64,000 nt of DNA, from the NCBI GenBank assembly GCA_963575745.1, contig CAUYUJ010007258.1, forward strand, positions 62,001 to 126,000, written 5' to 3'. The translations under genes were made by a program, and so were the position numbers. Below the pieces are notes generated by a model, which saw only the letters and a list, made by a program, of their open reading frames with translations, had not been told where the DNA came from and made no database searches. Positions 40,206-51,972 of this stretch are shown here, piece after piece; the stretch's first letter is position 1; each line of letters opens with the position of its first letter. Source of the stretch: Prorocentrum cordatum. Lineage: Eukaryota; Sar; Dinophyceae; Prorocentrales; Prorocentraceae.

Positions 40206-42110
40206 ACACGAATACCTTTCTCTGGAATGGGAAGCCCTCTGCTGCCTACCCGACCCCCCCTGGAGACTGAAGTTGGAGCGGGTTGCGTCACCAAGCGCGT
40301 CCGGATGGGGGACTGGTACCCTGCCCGGGCGAGGGCAGGGCGGAGGGCAGCTACCAGCTGGCCGCGGCATGCAGCGCCGCAGTCGGCTGGCCGGCCTGCC
40401 GCGAAGAGGTTCGGCTCTGGCACGCCACCGCAACCAGGCCGAGGATCACCGAACGAGTTATGCTACTCGCAGAGTGCCTATTCGCAAACGTTCGGTCAAA
40501 GACATGTATCCTTCCATATAATTGACGCTACCCGGCCATTTACGAGTAGCTAATCATTTTGCGAATAGTGGCGCGCTGGTCTAGCGGAAAAGGGGGCCGG
40601 TTGGTCGACGCGGTAGGTGCGTCGACATGAAGGCTGCCTCACCAGGTACACGCACCATATCGACGGACTGCCCTCCGAGCCCAGCGGCGCCGACCACAGG
40701 CGGATCATCGTGCTGCTGCTGCCTGGGCGCGCCGTTCGCCGCAGAGTCCCCCCGTCGGTCCAATTCCGCGGTAGTGGCGGGGATCCTCGGGTCTTTGCCG
40801 TGCCTTGCCCCTATCACGGGATCTCTCCAGCCTGTCGGGCCTCGCTGGACCACCTGTTGGGGGGTCCGCTGCGCGCTGCGGTGGGGGCGCTCAGGACCGC
40901 GCTCCATGGACACTGAGTAGTGCTGCGGGCCCTGGGGAGCGACCGTTGCGCGGGCGGGCAACCCGCGGCCCGCTGATGTCAGTTTGACGCATCGGCCGCA
41001 TCTTCGAGCACAGCGACGTCGCGCCACATCGGAGGTCAGGCTGGTGATGCATCTGGGCGTGCTGGGCCAGATGGGCTCGGGCCCTTCTGCACAGTGACGG
41101 CGTGCAGCGACCCCTACCAAGGCGAGCTCCCATTTAAGCCGGGCCGCACGGGTAGCTTCGGACAGCTTGCGCGCAAGGAGGCAAAGGTGAAGTTCGTTCT
41201 GATCAGCATGACGGCATATGCAGCGGCGACGATACCTGATTTACGCTGGACCATCGTGCACACGATGTGTTGGTAACCTCTCCATCAGATTGATCGGCGT
41301 GGTCATCCTGCTGGAATGCGCATTTCTCTCGGACCCTGAGGCAGTGACGGGTTCCTGCGAGGGTTGCGCGTGTCTGTCGACTGAAGTACCTATATTTTTG
41401 TTCGCTAGGCTTGCTAGGCCTGTCGGCATCATGATGACACTGCGTGACTGGGCAGCGGGAAGTGATGCTTCAGATCTCTATCAGAGTGAGCGATGGCTGT
41501 CATTAGACCTTCCGATGAGGGTGCCACGGCGCGCAGTGCGGCTGGTGTGCTGTGATCTTAGATACGGCCCGCCGCGCCCTCGCAACGGGCCATATCCTCC
41601 ACCCCTCTTGGCCTTCGCTTGGGGGCTGTCCACCCCACCAGGATCGGCTTCAGACAGCGGGCGGCACCCGCAGCGCCACGTGCTCCGATACGGCACCCAG
41701 AAAGAACAACACGGGCCCCAGGAGAACGAACGGCACCCAGAAAAACTGCATGGGCCCGATCGTACTCGGCACCCACGTGAGCCGCGCCATCGCCGACAGG
41801 GCGCCCGACCCAGCAACCTCGAGGCGGATTCCAGAGTGCGCGGCCGCGCCCGAGGCCGCGGGGAAGGAGGGATGCCCCCCCCCTCGCGAGCTCACGCCGC
41901 CATGGGGCAGGGGGTGGCCGTGCCGCCGGCACTCCCGAGGCGTCTGGACAGGCGGCCCCCCCGTGGCGTAGCCCTCTCTTTCGCTGCTTATGCTTAAGAG
42001 GAGGGGGGAGGTGGGGGATGGCGGGCGGGCGTCGCTTCCGCCACACCGCCAGCGGGCCGCGGGCGCGCGGCATCATGGACGCGATGGCGATTCCGCCAGC
42101 GCGTGCGCCA
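40206..42110. other. Stretch without a supported gene
   Basis: Short frames on both strands. 40200-41400 has near-average composition but many stops; 41500-42110 is GC rich. A tRNA-like start at about 40570 does not complete. Nothing else seen. Confidence 0.4.
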
Positions 42111-42495
42111 CAACAGGAGCAGGAGGAGGAGCAGGAGGAGAGAGGAGGAGGAGGAGGAGGAGGAGGAGGAGGAGGAGGAGGAGGAGGAGGAGGAGGAGGA
42201 GGAGGAGGAGGGAGGGGGAGGAGGAGGGAGGAGGAGGGGAGGAAGAGGGAGGAGGGAGGGGGGGGGGAGGAGGAAGGAGGAGGACGGAGGACGGAGGACG
42301 GAGGACGGAGGACGGAGGAGGGAGGACGGAGGAGGGAGGAGGGAGGAGGGAGTGGGAGGAGGAGGGAGGAGGGAGGGGGGAGGAGGAGGGAGGAGGAGGA
42401 GGAGTAGAAGGAGGAGGAGGAGGAGGAGGACGAGCAGGAGGAGCAGCAGAGGAGGAGGAGGAGGAGGAGGAGGAGGAACAGGAGGAGGAGGACTG
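42111..42495. repeat. (GGA)n microsatellite block
   Basis: About 380 bp of GGA/GAG with a GGAGGAC sub-repeat at about 42285-42330. All long frames through it are compositional. Confidence 0.9.
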
Positions 42496-43240
42496 GGGGC
42501 GGAGGGCAGAGCGGGTGAGTAGGAGAATCAGGGGCAACGTCAAGGGGTGATCGGCTCATGGGGGGACATATGTACCCCCCATCGCCCGTTGATCGCCGAT
42601 GGGTGGCCGACATCCCACCCCGCCCAGGACCAGGAGCGCTTGTACTCGCTGTCGTGGGGCGCATCGTCCATCTTTTGGCGCTGCATCGCCGATTCCAGGT
42701 CGACGCTTCCCCCCTGAGCCTACCCCCCCAAGGAGGAGGGAGAACGGGGGGCCCCTCCGCCGCAGCCGCCTTCAGCGCAGATTCGGCTCCAAGACGCCGA
42801 CGGCCCTCCCCAGCAAGCCGCAGGCCGCCAAGCGGCCACCCCCTGGTGCCATGGCAGGACGGCCTCCCGCGACCCCCTCCCGCTCGGGGGCCCCTGGATG
42901 GTGCGGTGACACCGTGCGGCGAGGAAGCGCAACCATGGATTGAGGCGCGTGGCTTGGCCGCGGGCCCCGCTTCCATACCAAATCGGCCCGCTTCGTCGCC
43001 AAATGGGCCGGCGATGGAGCCATGTTTCGAGGTTTATATTTCCTGATCCGTCGATCTGGCGCTCCCGCGCTAGATCTACTGATCCTTAATCCATATTGGC
43101 GCGCGCCCGAGCGTGGTGGGTCGGTGAGGATTTGTGGTGTTCGTGAGATTGTTGGACATTCCTAGGTCACCACACGGTTCGTCATCGCACCGTTTTGGGG
43201 TTTTCTATCGTCTCTCCGCTGCGCCACCAGCCTCCGAGGA
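42496..43240. other. Spacer with palindrome
   Basis: A perfect palindrome, ATGGGGGG-ACATATGTA-CCCCCCAT, is at about 42557-42581. 43040-43100 resembles 33070-33130. No gene. Confidence 0.4.
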
Positions 43241-43545
43241 CGACCAACGACGAGGAGGAGGAGGAGGAGGAGGAGGACGAGGACGAGGACGAGGACGAGG
43301 AGGACGGCACGAGGACGAGGACGGGGTCGGCGAGGGGACGACGAAGACGACGGACGGCAACGACAATGGCGGCGGCTGCGAATACGGCGGCGACGACTGC
43401 GACGACGGTGGCGATGGCGTCGGCGGTAGCAGAGGAGGGGGAGAGGAGGAGGAGGAGGAGGAGGAGGAGGAGGAGGAGGAGGAGGAGGAGGAGGAGGACG
43501 AGGAGGAGGAGGAGGAGGAGGAGGAGGAGGAGGAGGAAGGTGTGT
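43241..43545. repeat. (GAG)n / (GACGAG)n microsatellite
   Basis: Purine-rich block next to the 3' end of the minus-strand retrotransposon. Confidence 0.85.
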
Positions 43546-43631
43546 GCTGAGTGTGCTGACTACATGGGGCAGGGCCCCCTCTCCGCAGAGCATCAGGCCT
43601 ACCACTCGGCAGGCTCCTCAAAAAATTCTGG

Positions 43632-46600
43632 CTACCCCCTCCCCAGGGACCTGGAAAAGTCCACCACAGCCGAGGGGGAATCAAAACTGTGCAACAAAGC
43701 GACCTGCCTGTCGTCTAGCTGCGGCGCGCTAGTGCCATACTTGACTGCAAAGGCCGCTGGAGCACTCACCGACTGTTCGTCCCCACCTCCTGCCTCCTGC
43801 CCCCGCGCGCCTCCAGCGAGGGAGGGGAAGCGGGTGGCCCAGGCCTCGATGTCCACACCTGAGGGGGCGCGGACGTCCACGATCCGCGCCTTCAGGCGCC
43901 CTGGCATGAGCCTTCGGCGGAGGAGGGAGCGCTGAGTCCGCAGTCCTGGGGCCTCCCTCCCACGGCACACCCCGTCCAGCCCCTCACCCGACCGAACATT
44001 CTTATGCACCGAGGACCCGCAGACTTTACACAATAGAACATCTGGCTCGGGTTCCGCCCCTTCAGCAAGGGGCACGACCGACGCTTTGACGACCGAGTGA
44101 CGATTGAGAGCCCAAGGCGTCCCAGAACACTCCTGAAAATCAGGGTCCTCCTCACCTCCCGCAGCTGCAGCAGAAGGGGAGGAACGAGAGGGCGGCGGCG
44201 GAGGAGGCGGCAGGGAGGCCGAGGACGCAGATCCCCTGACAGGAACCACTCCTCGGACCTCCGCAAACGGCTCCACCCCCTTCTTACAAGCCGCACTGGC
44301 CAGGCGCTCCCACTCGAAAGGGCTGAGCTCGAATGTGACATCCGAGGTCCCAACAACCCTCTCAGAGTCGACGAAACCCCCATCAATCATTAACTGTTGG
44401 GCCCTCGCATGCCATCTCGAGACATCCTGGGCCATGGCCTCGACCCCCTGTACAAAGGCGATCTGCTGGGGGGGGCGACCACCTCAGAGCACCTTTTTTC
44501 GCCCAGCGGTCCGCCATCTGATTGCCGAGGGTCAGCCAATCATCTTCAAAGCTTGTGGCCGAGGAGCGCGCACGATGTGCCTTGACCTTTACAACAGGCG
44601 CCTGTTGGCCGATCCCCTCCCACCAGCGGGCCCAAAAGTGCCCTCTAGAATTCATGGGGTCGAGCGCCACGCCTGGATTCACCGCACTCTCGATCGAACC
44701 CGCACAGTCTGAGTAAATTGTGAGGGGATCTTCTGCGTTCCACTAAGAGTATTCAGCCAAGACCTGAAAAGGCTCGATCCTCTCCATCTCGCGCCACCTG
44801 GTTGGGCGCGTAGCTGAGAGGAACCACTCCAAAGGCGCCTGCCATCAGGCGACCGCTCTCATCAATCTGGACGATGGACCACCCAGCGCGGGAGAGCCCC
44901 GAAAACCGAGTGTTGAACGCGCTGCCGTCCACAACAACTTTTCCCGAAAACTTCCAGCCCTCGGGGACCCCAATCCAGATCAGCTGGCCTTCGAGATTGG
45001 CCTCCGGAATAGGAAAGCAACGGGCTGGAGACGGGAACAGCCATCGAGCGAACATGTCCACCACCTCTGGCGCCAGTGAGCTCACTTTTCTGGCAGCTTC
45101 CCGCACATGTGGCGGGCACTCATCACGTCTGTGTGCCTCGATGCACGGGCACTCGTAAAACCGATGAAACCGCGTGCCTGGTCCTCCACAGATCAGGCAT
45201 CGACCATGCTGGGCCTTGCCATGGCTAAAAAGTCGCGCTTGTGGCCAGTGGGAGCCACCCACCAAGCTCCGCAGCGCCGCCTTATGATGCTGCGTCCAGG
45301 TGTCCGTGACACTGCGAGAGAGGAGGTGATTGAGAGGCCCCCAGTGCAGAGCCCCCCGCCACCCCTTTTCAATTCTAGCCAGAGCAAGAACGTCAGAGGA
45401 AACCAGCGCAGCTTCCTTCGCACGCTCCGCGATAAATCCCGGCGTGAATTCCAGCATGGCAAACTCGAGGCCCTTGAAGACCAAAGAGAAGGCCGAGGGC
45501 ATTGCAATGCCAATGCGCGCCATGTAAAGCAGCACAACCTGCCCAGGATCGATACAGTAAGCCCAGGGCTTGGCTTTGCCGAGGAGATCCTCACCAGCCG
45601 CCCAGCAACCCTGCATAGGGCCACGCCCTGGCAGCTCAGAGAGGGCCGAAAGAGCCCATTGCTTCGCCACTTCTACAGCATGCACAACCCAAGGGTCCCT
45701 GGAGGAGCCCCTGGGAGACACACGCAATCGAAGGCCTACCGAGGTGCCTGCAGGGAGGCGGCCCTCAGCACGAATGGCCGACACTCTCAGCCCATGTAAC
45801 TTGTGGTCTGATAGACCAGTGACCGCACTCCCCCACACCGCCGTCGCAGTAGGAGACCCCCTCTGAATAGTGCTGACAGCAGCGCCAGCAGCTCTCTGAG
45901 CTGCTGAACTCTCGCCGAGACTCTCTTGGCCTTGGCGATTCGTTTATCTTGCTCCCCCACCCTCCGAGCCGACCCGTCATCAGCGTCGGTGCCCAAGCAC
46001 CTGGTCCCTATGAGCCGATCCTCATCGCCGAGAGACCACCTGGCGTTGAGCTGCACTGCCAGCTCTACAGAGGGTGTTAAATAGCCACTCTTATCCCAAT
46101 TGACCCGCAGCTGTTTCTCCTGGAGCCCACGGACCAAGGCCATCATGGCCTCACGAAATTGGGAAAGCACCTGCTCGGCAGTGCCGAGTGCCTGGAGCCA
46201 AAAATCGTCCACGAGGTCTTGAAGTCGAAGCGCAGGGAACCCGGCTTGCAACTTCACGAGCAGCGTGTGCACCGGCAGCGTCGTCAGCGCCAGCGCACAG
46301 CGGCATCCCGCAGCGACGGTCCCATGAGCCTCCACCGCAGGCGCAGCCGCTCCCTGCCGAACCGCACGCCGAGGAAGCCTATGCGCCGAGCAGGGGCTAC
46401 GAAGAAGCGCTAGCGGAAAGCCAGTGTTGGTGGCTTCCTTATTAAGTTCACCATGCGAGATAAACTCAACATATTTAGAGAGGTCCAGCAGCCCACTGGC
46501 AGCCGAACACCCCTTCAGGTGAGCGAACCGCTGGAGCACATTGTGCACCAGCCCTGACCTATCACAGGTGTGCCCCGAATCCCCGCAGAAGGCGGCATTC

Positions 46601-46960
46601 GCCACAGAGACTTCTCCCAACGACGAACAACGACTTGACGGTACCTCGACCACACCCGAGTCCAGAGGGAGAACAGGATCATGGGTCTCACACCTCTTGG
46701 GGGGTTGGGTTCGCTCAAAAAGACGACCAGAAGCGTCCAGAGGTCCTGGTTTTTGTTGTGCTCTCTCCCACGCATGCAGGATGTCCAGGAATGCCTGCCG
46801 ATACGAGCCTGGGAGATAAGTCATCTGCCTGGGGTGAAACTTATCCCAGACCAATCCTGAGTTGGCTGGGTAACTCTTGGAGCACTCGATCGAGCTGCTC
46901 AACAGGAGGAGGAGGAGGAGGAGGAGGAGGAGGAGGAGGAGGAGGAGGAGGGAGAGGATT
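43632..46960 (-). mobile_element. Non-LTR retrotransposon 2, minus strand, RT-zinc finger-RNase H
   Basis: Read on the minus strand from 46960 down. RT domain: SGLVWDKFHPRQMTYLPGSY; LLDLSKYVEFISHGELNKEA; ALRLQDLVDDFWLQAL at about 46200, the DD box; then LQEKQLRVNWDKSGYLTPS. Thumb/connection at 45.8-45.2 kb. Zinc motif CLICGGPGTRFHRFYECPC at about 45130-45195. RNase H: KVVVDGSAFNTRFSGLSRAG at about 44920; TIYSDCAGSIESAV at about 44710; DWLTLGNQMADRWAKKGA at about 44520. C-terminal zinc-like LLCKVCGSSVHKNV at about 44010. It needs frame changes near 45.8 and 44.76 kb, and there is an in-frame TAG at about 44741. The 5' end is cut off at a (GGA)n tract. Confidence 0.8.
46903..46953. repeat. (GGA)n microsatellite at retrotransposon 2's 5' edge
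   Basis: About 17 GGA triplets. On the minus strand it gives a poly-Leu/Ser lead-in to the RT frame, which is not real protein. Confidence 0.9.
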
Positions 46961-48830
46961 ATGCTGGGGTTATGCTGTTGAGGTCCCACGCGCAGAGGGA
47001 TGGCACTGCGCGGGACGGCTGGTACCCTTTGCGTTCAAATTAGCATATAGTATTTTGAATACTGACACTCCTGACATATGCCTCAGTCAAGCCATGGACG
47101 TCCGTACAAAGCCTCAAGAGACATGTACAACGGTGTATCCATTGCAGCTTAGCGAAGAGAAGGGGCCACTGCGAAATGGATGAATGACAACACAAGTCAA
47201 TGATTTGATAATCGAAGATCCCGCCAACAGTAATTCATGTGATTGTCGCGACAGCAAGAACACACATGCCACAACACATACTCGTCACGATTCCGACTGT
47301 ACACCAAAATGCAGAACATAGTACAGTAATGTACCCTCCACCATTTTAAGTTTGACACCATAGTGGAGCACGTAGGACAGCGGCGTGTGCCTTTCTTGCT
47401 ACGCAGGGCCTGGGCCAGGCTAGCCTTCCTCGCCGTGATGCTCTCCCCCCACATTCTAATGGATGCATCCACATGCTGAAAACAATGGCGACGCCATGAA
47501 TGCACTGCCCCTTGCCTCCGTCATGCTGGCCCTGATGTGACAGCATGTCTGATTATACGTTTCACGCTGGCCAGTTGGCGCTCGAGTGACTAGTCTTTGA
47601 ACACGCCTTGCCACGATCGTTACTCGATCCAGCGCTTCTGAAGCAAGACGCACGTGAGAGGGTAAAGGGGGGAAGGCGGTTTCGGGCGAAGACAGGGAAG
47701 ATGGGGGAGAGGCATTCATAGGCATACATGCGGTAACCGCCCTCGGTTGCTCGTTTTTTTCCCGAGAAGGGGGGCACGAAGAAAAGGAACAAGGACAACC
47801 ATCAGAGAGGTGTGGGTGAGCTCGGCATGGCCAGTTTCTCACGCCGTTCAGATAGCATTCACCTGCTAGCCCACTGCCTGCCTGCTAATGTCCTGCGGAG
47901 CCTGCGCATGACGACTGCTACCATGAGCAGGGCGGGCCCTGCCAGACCGAACTGTTCCAGCACCCTTGGGTCCGCAGCCAGGTGGCACGCGCTACGCCAC
48001 ACCGTAGACTGGACCACTGAGAACGCACTCTCCTGGAATGGCGGGGCGGAGAGGTGAGAAGAAGGGAACGGGTGAGGGCCCGGGGAACGGGTGGGAACAC
48101 TGGAGGAAGTGCTGGAAAGAGCTCGTCTCAGAAGCAGTCAGACTGGTCAAGGTGTTCCAAGTGGAGGTCTTCTCGATGGCAGTCTGGCTCTGGCTGTGAC
48201 CCCCATGCTGGCTAGCCGGGCCATCCCATACTGCAAAATCCATTGCTCGGAGAAGACCCACGCTGACGTTGCATCCACTTTCGACTCCGTACGGATGTAG
48301 ACTATGAAGACCTATGGTTGCAGTACGCACCATGTAATTGTGAGCAACACTCTAATCTTGCAAACGCCCGGCAAGAAAAAGCCAACGCCCCAGATTTCTC
48401 CCCGCCAGGGGCTGCAAGCACGCCCCCGGACGACTCAGGGGGATGGCTGCAGCAGCACCGGGTTGCATTCCCCGTGCGAGTCCACGTGGCGGAACACCGC
48501 CTGCCCGACCGACTCGATCGGCAAATCGTTCATTGAGTGGCTTCCTCCGCTGAGGGTTTCGTTCTTCCGCTGATGCCCTGGCAATTGCCCACTGCGGCCC
48601 ACCAGGCTTCGCAGGTGGTGTTGCCCTCGTCCATGGTGGCCTGGAGACCCACCATGCCCTTCCTCGTGGAGCCGATCCCGAGCACGGACAACATGTCATC
48701 GTGGATGTCCTGGCGTCAGGGCTGATGTGCTTCTGCAACATGGGCGCGCGGCCCCTAGCAGTCCCTGGCGTCGGCTGCAGCCCGAACAAGCCCAGCCCCG
48801 GCTGCCTTGGAGGAACCGCGAACAGGAGGA
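46961..48830. other. Stretch without a supported gene
   Basis: Less GC rich than its surroundings. Small frames on both strands (for example minus 47197-47505 with a C-x2-C pair, plus 48318-48536) look weakly protein-like but carry no recognised motif. No repeat of note. Confidence 0.35.
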
Positions 48831-49130
48831 AGGCGGAGAAACGAACAATGAGGGAGGGAGGGAGGGGGAGGGGGGAGCAGAAGGAACCAGACCTCGTGGA
48901 AGACGAGGGAAAAGAGAAAAGGAGGAGGAGGAGAAGGAGGAGGAGGATACGGACACTGAGAAGAAACATTGGGATGTGGACGAGAAGGGAGACATTTCTA
49001 TCCCCCCTCCCCCTCCTCTCTCCTCCTCCCTCCTCCTTTTCACTCCTTCTTCCCACTCCTTCTTCCTCTCCTTTTCCCTCCTGCTCCTGCTCGTTCCTTC
49101 CCTCCCCCCGTGGGTGGGGGCCTGGCACCT
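48831..49130. repeat. Purine block followed by pyrimidine block
   Basis: 48841-48980 is GGGAGG/GGAGGA rich; 48995-49115 is CTCCTCC/CTTCC rich on the same strand. The two could pair as a long imperfect inverted repeat. Confidence 0.6.
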
Positions 49131-49627
49131 GTTCTCAGAATGTCAGTGCCACACACTCCACGGGGCACACTGTCAGGAGCTTGGTCCGCCAGCTTGGTGA
49201 GGTGCAACTGGCCGCTTTACTTGGGAACCAGGCGGCTTGACGTCCTCGCCTTGCCGCTGGTGGCGTCAGCAGCGCCCGTAGCACTGGAGTTGGTTCCCAG
49301 GCGCAGGGATCGCGCATTTGGTGGAGAGGTGGGGCCATGGGGCCCGTAATTCCCTCGGGACCTTGTGTCCACTCCCCCAGGGGTGCAAACCCAGTTGCGC
49401 GTGCCAGGTGTTTCGGCAGGGGTGAGGGCGCTTGAACGTACCCCTACGCACAAGCCGTCACGCTTAGGCTGCGAGTCGCCGGCGACATGATCCTCCCCTG
49501 AACCCAGACTGGCCTGCGATTGAAACCACGTGTGTGGTTGGCGACGTGCTCCCACATGCTCGCCCCTACCCTCCTACCTCCTGCCCCCCTTTTCGGGGAG
49601 TGCGACCAGCCGCCTCCTCTGCCTCCC
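49131..49627. other. Spacer, no supported gene
   Basis: Minor open frames in several phases; nothing recognised. Confidence 0.35.
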
Positions 49628-49713
49628 TCCTCCTCCTCCTCCTCCTCCTCCTCCTCCTCCTCCTCCTCCTCCTCCTCCTCCTCCTCCTCCTCCTCCTCCT
49701 CCTCCTCCTCCCC
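49628..49713. repeat. (CTC)n microsatellite
   Basis: About 28 CTC triplets without interruption. Confidence 0.95.
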
Positions 49714-49938
49714 CAGGCCTTCCCCCGTTCCCCTTAGAGCGGACGATCAGCCAGCTGGCAGGCGGAGGGATTGGGAGCAGCGGCCGACGCCCGCCAGGAC
49801 AGCGCTCCGCCGGCAGAGCCGTTCCGGCGCCGACCCCCGCCGCCCGCCGCAGCCGCGTTTTGTTTTGGCCCCGGCCGACCCCCCGAGATGATTTTTCGGG
49901 GGCGGCAAAGAGGGGGGTGATGACTAGGGTTATGTCGA

Positions 49939-50104
49939 GCCTGTTCCTCTACAGGGGGATTTTCGACGAAACATCAAAAAAATACCCCAAAAAGATGTTA
50001 AAAAAAACATCAAAAATAGTCCCCAGATTATTTTTGGATCATTTTTTGATTATTTTGGGGTTATTTATTATCTTTCGTCGACAATCCCCCTGTAGGGGAC
50101 AGGC
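49939..50104. mobile_element. AT-rich MITE with about 50-bp TIRs
   Basis: 166 bp. The left end GCCTGTTCCTCTACAGGGGG and the complement of the right end GCCTGTCCCCTACAGGGGGA continue through TCGACGAAA and ACCCCAAAA, so arms are about 50 bp. The centre is A/T rich, unlike its GC-rich surroundings. No coding capacity and no certain target duplication. Confidence 0.8.
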
Positions 50105-50125
50105 CCGACTTAAGACTAGGGGCGG

Positions 50126-50161
50126 GGGGGGATATCATGGCGGGGGCCATGATATCCCCCC
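50126..50161. repeat. Perfect hairpin GGGGGGATATCATGGC
   Basis: GGGGGGATATCATGGC and its complement GCCATGATATCCCCCC are separated by a few G. A partial copy, GGGATATCATGGCCGGGTC, is at about 60047. Could fold as a cruciform. Confidence 0.7.
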
Positions 50162-50745
50162 GGATTTCATGGCGCCTCTTCTCATTTCATTACGTCCCTG
50201 GCCCCCCCGCTGGGCCGCGCACGTGCCGCCGGTCATGATTTGCACCCCCCCTTTTGGACACCCCCCTCTTGGCTGCTCCCGAATTCTGCCTCCCCCTCAT
50301 CGCTCTTCCCGGCGGCGATATCCGAGCACTGCCTTCGCCGATCAACGATTCGGCAGACCGATGGGCAACGGGGGCACGGTTCAGAATTGGTCGAGCGCGC
50401 GGCGAGGTCCGAACCTTACCCCGGCATCCCATCGATAAAAAGTCGACGGTTGGCGGGCTAATTCGGGTTCGGATGTCGCGACCATTTTTTATCCGCGGTC
50501 GACAGCATCTTTCGCTCTCTCAGAAGGGGAACGGTACCGATGCCGCTACGCATTTGTCGTCGCCAAGGTTCGATTCGCGCCGAGATCTTGGTCAGAGCGC
50601 GCCCCAGGAATTTGCAGCTGAGCACAGGTATGGGTATCGCTTATATCCCTCATGCTACTCATTTTCTGTTCCTCCTCCTACTTTTTTACAATGTTCCCTG
50701 CTCGTTCCTCTTCCCTTTGCTCCTCATCCTCTTCCCTATTGTTCT

Positions 50746-51578
50746 GAAGACGAGCGCAGATGCACACACGAAAACGAAGGCACGATGTTTACAAACACGT
50801 ACAACAACATGAAAACGTTCACGGCACACGTCACGCACGCCCACAAGATGAGGAACATGGATTCGCTAATCGTGACCACTAACGTATGCTCGTGGTGCCG
50901 TGCAGCTTTCGCCAGCCGTGAATCATGCCTACGCCATGCTCACCGCGGCGTCTGCAGCCACGAGGACACACAACTACAGCATCACCTGGACCACGCGCGG
51001 CGGCACGCGCCTGGTCCTGACAGGCCTGGCCAACAGCCGACCGAGGAGTTCGATGTGGAAGGCACCCAGCGCAGCAAGAGGCGGAAGACCGAGGACGGAG
51101 CCGATGGAGGTGGACGCACATGCCACACAGCGCCTGCCCACGTACGCAGGTGGCAAGGCGAAGAAAGGCACTGGCAAATCAGCTGGATGCGCCAACGACG
51201 GGAACGAAGACGACGGTATGGTGACCATCGAGAAGATGTGCCCCAACAGCGCGCGCATCCTACGGCAATTATCGGGCAGCCAGTGGGACTATTTCTATTT
51301 AAAAGATGGCGATCACACACCGTTTGAAGCAAGGGCGCAGGAAGGGCAAGGGTTCGCAGACGACGTGAATAACGGCACGACGACAATGGGGTCGCCCCAC
51401 GTGCACATCGGAATAACGTTCGTCGACGAGCTGGTAAACCTGACCACCACGCCGCAGCCGTACCAAGAGACCCTAGAGCATTTCAGACATCCTGCCCTAC
51501 GTCAAGGTGGAGAAAACGTTCAACGGACCAGGGAAACCAACCATATGGAAGGTGCACATCATGTTCAAATCGTTGGCG
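50746..51578 (+). CDS. Zinc-finger protein, 5' part up to the intron (frameshifted)
   Basis: A pyrimidine-rich tract (about 50665-50745) precedes coding-like sequence. First frame (to about 51090): THAHKMRNMDSLIVTTNVCS, with WCRAAFASRESCLRHAHRGVC giving C-x2-C-x12-H-x5-C. Second frame (about 51090-51480): GGKAKKGTGKSAGCANDGNE; MVTIEKMCPNSARILRQLSG; GSPHVHIGITFVDELVNL. Third frame (about 51473-51578): SDILPYVKVEKTFNGPGKPT, IWKVHIMFKSLA, ending exactly at a GTGAGT donor. One-base shifts join them. The pattern recalls zinc-finger C-terminal parts of dinoflagellate retroelement proteins, but it could be a host gene; I am unsure. Confidence 0.45.
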
Positions 51579-51768
51579 GTGAGTCCATGGACAAGGGCGC
51601 CCTCGAGGGCGCGAAGTTATTCGCGCTTCGCGCTTCGCGCTTCGGCTACGATTCCTCCTCGTCCTCCTCTTCTCCCCTGGGAGGCGGCGCGAGAGGGCGA
51701 AGTTATTCGCACTTCGCGCTTCGCGCAGCGCGAAGCGCGAAGTTGGGAGCCCTTAATGGACGGGCGAG
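51579..51768 (+). other. Predicted phase-0 intron
   Basis: Starts GTGAGTCCATGG after codon GCG and ends GGACGGGCGAG before TAC. Splicing joins two protein-like frames without a codon break, and the downstream frame then runs 67 codons to a stop. It contains the dispersed repeat 51604-51754, which has a relative at 63092-63230. Confidence 0.6.
51604..51754. mobile_element. GAGGGCGCGAAG dispersed element, copy 1 (inside an intron)
   Basis: Shared with 63092-63230: CGAGGGCGCGAAGTTAT at the left, TTCGGCT.CGA.TCCTCCTC, CTCTTC.CCCCTGG, GCGCGAGAG, and GCGCGA.GTTGGGAGCCCT at the right. It carries self-complementary CGCGCTTCGCG / GCGAAGCGCG runs. It fills about 150 of the 190 intron bases. Confidence 0.75.
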
Positions 51769-51972
51769 TACGAGGGCAACACCAACCAGAAACGCGAGGA
51801 TAAAGGCAAATACCGCATCGAGCTGCAGCGGATCCATATATGCCACCTCCGCGCGGCGACGCACGTGGCCATCACGAACAACGGGGGCCAGGCGATAATG
51901 GTGTTGCCGCCTCCGACGGTACTCGAGCGCAGGCTACTGAACTACCTGCGCGACCGCATCGCGAGCATGTGA
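51769..51972 (+). CDS. Zinc-finger protein, last exon
   Basis: Sixty-seven codons then TGA at 51970. It reads YEGNTNQKREDKGKYRIELQ, then HICHLRAATHVAITNNGGQA and a helical end LERRLLNYLRDRIASM. Codon phase matches the upstream exon across the predicted intron. No function assigned. Confidence 0.5.
   Translation, partial: YEGNTNQKREDKGKYRIELQRIHICHLRAATHVAITNNGGQAIMVLPPPTVLERRLLNYLRDRIASM

Noticed and set aside
40565-40640. tRNA-like segment (GGCGCGCTGGTCTAGCGG)
   Set aside because: Resembles a D-arm start, but there is no matching acceptor stem, anticodon stem or T-loop downstream.
42073-42543. Poly-Glu/Gly or poly-Pro/Ser ORFs
   Set aside because: GGA microsatellite reading in each frame; not selected coding sequence. 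The same applies at 43.2, 49.6 and 56.9 kb.
41558-42976. 472-codon minus-strand ORF
   Set aside because: Half of it is the GGA microsatellite read as Pro/Ser/Leu; the rest has no motif.
50254-50745. Upstream half of the 357-codon ORF as part of the zinc-finger protein
   Set aside because: It crosses the pyrimidine-rich tract (50665-50745), and the translation before it is not protein-like; I start the gene after the tract.
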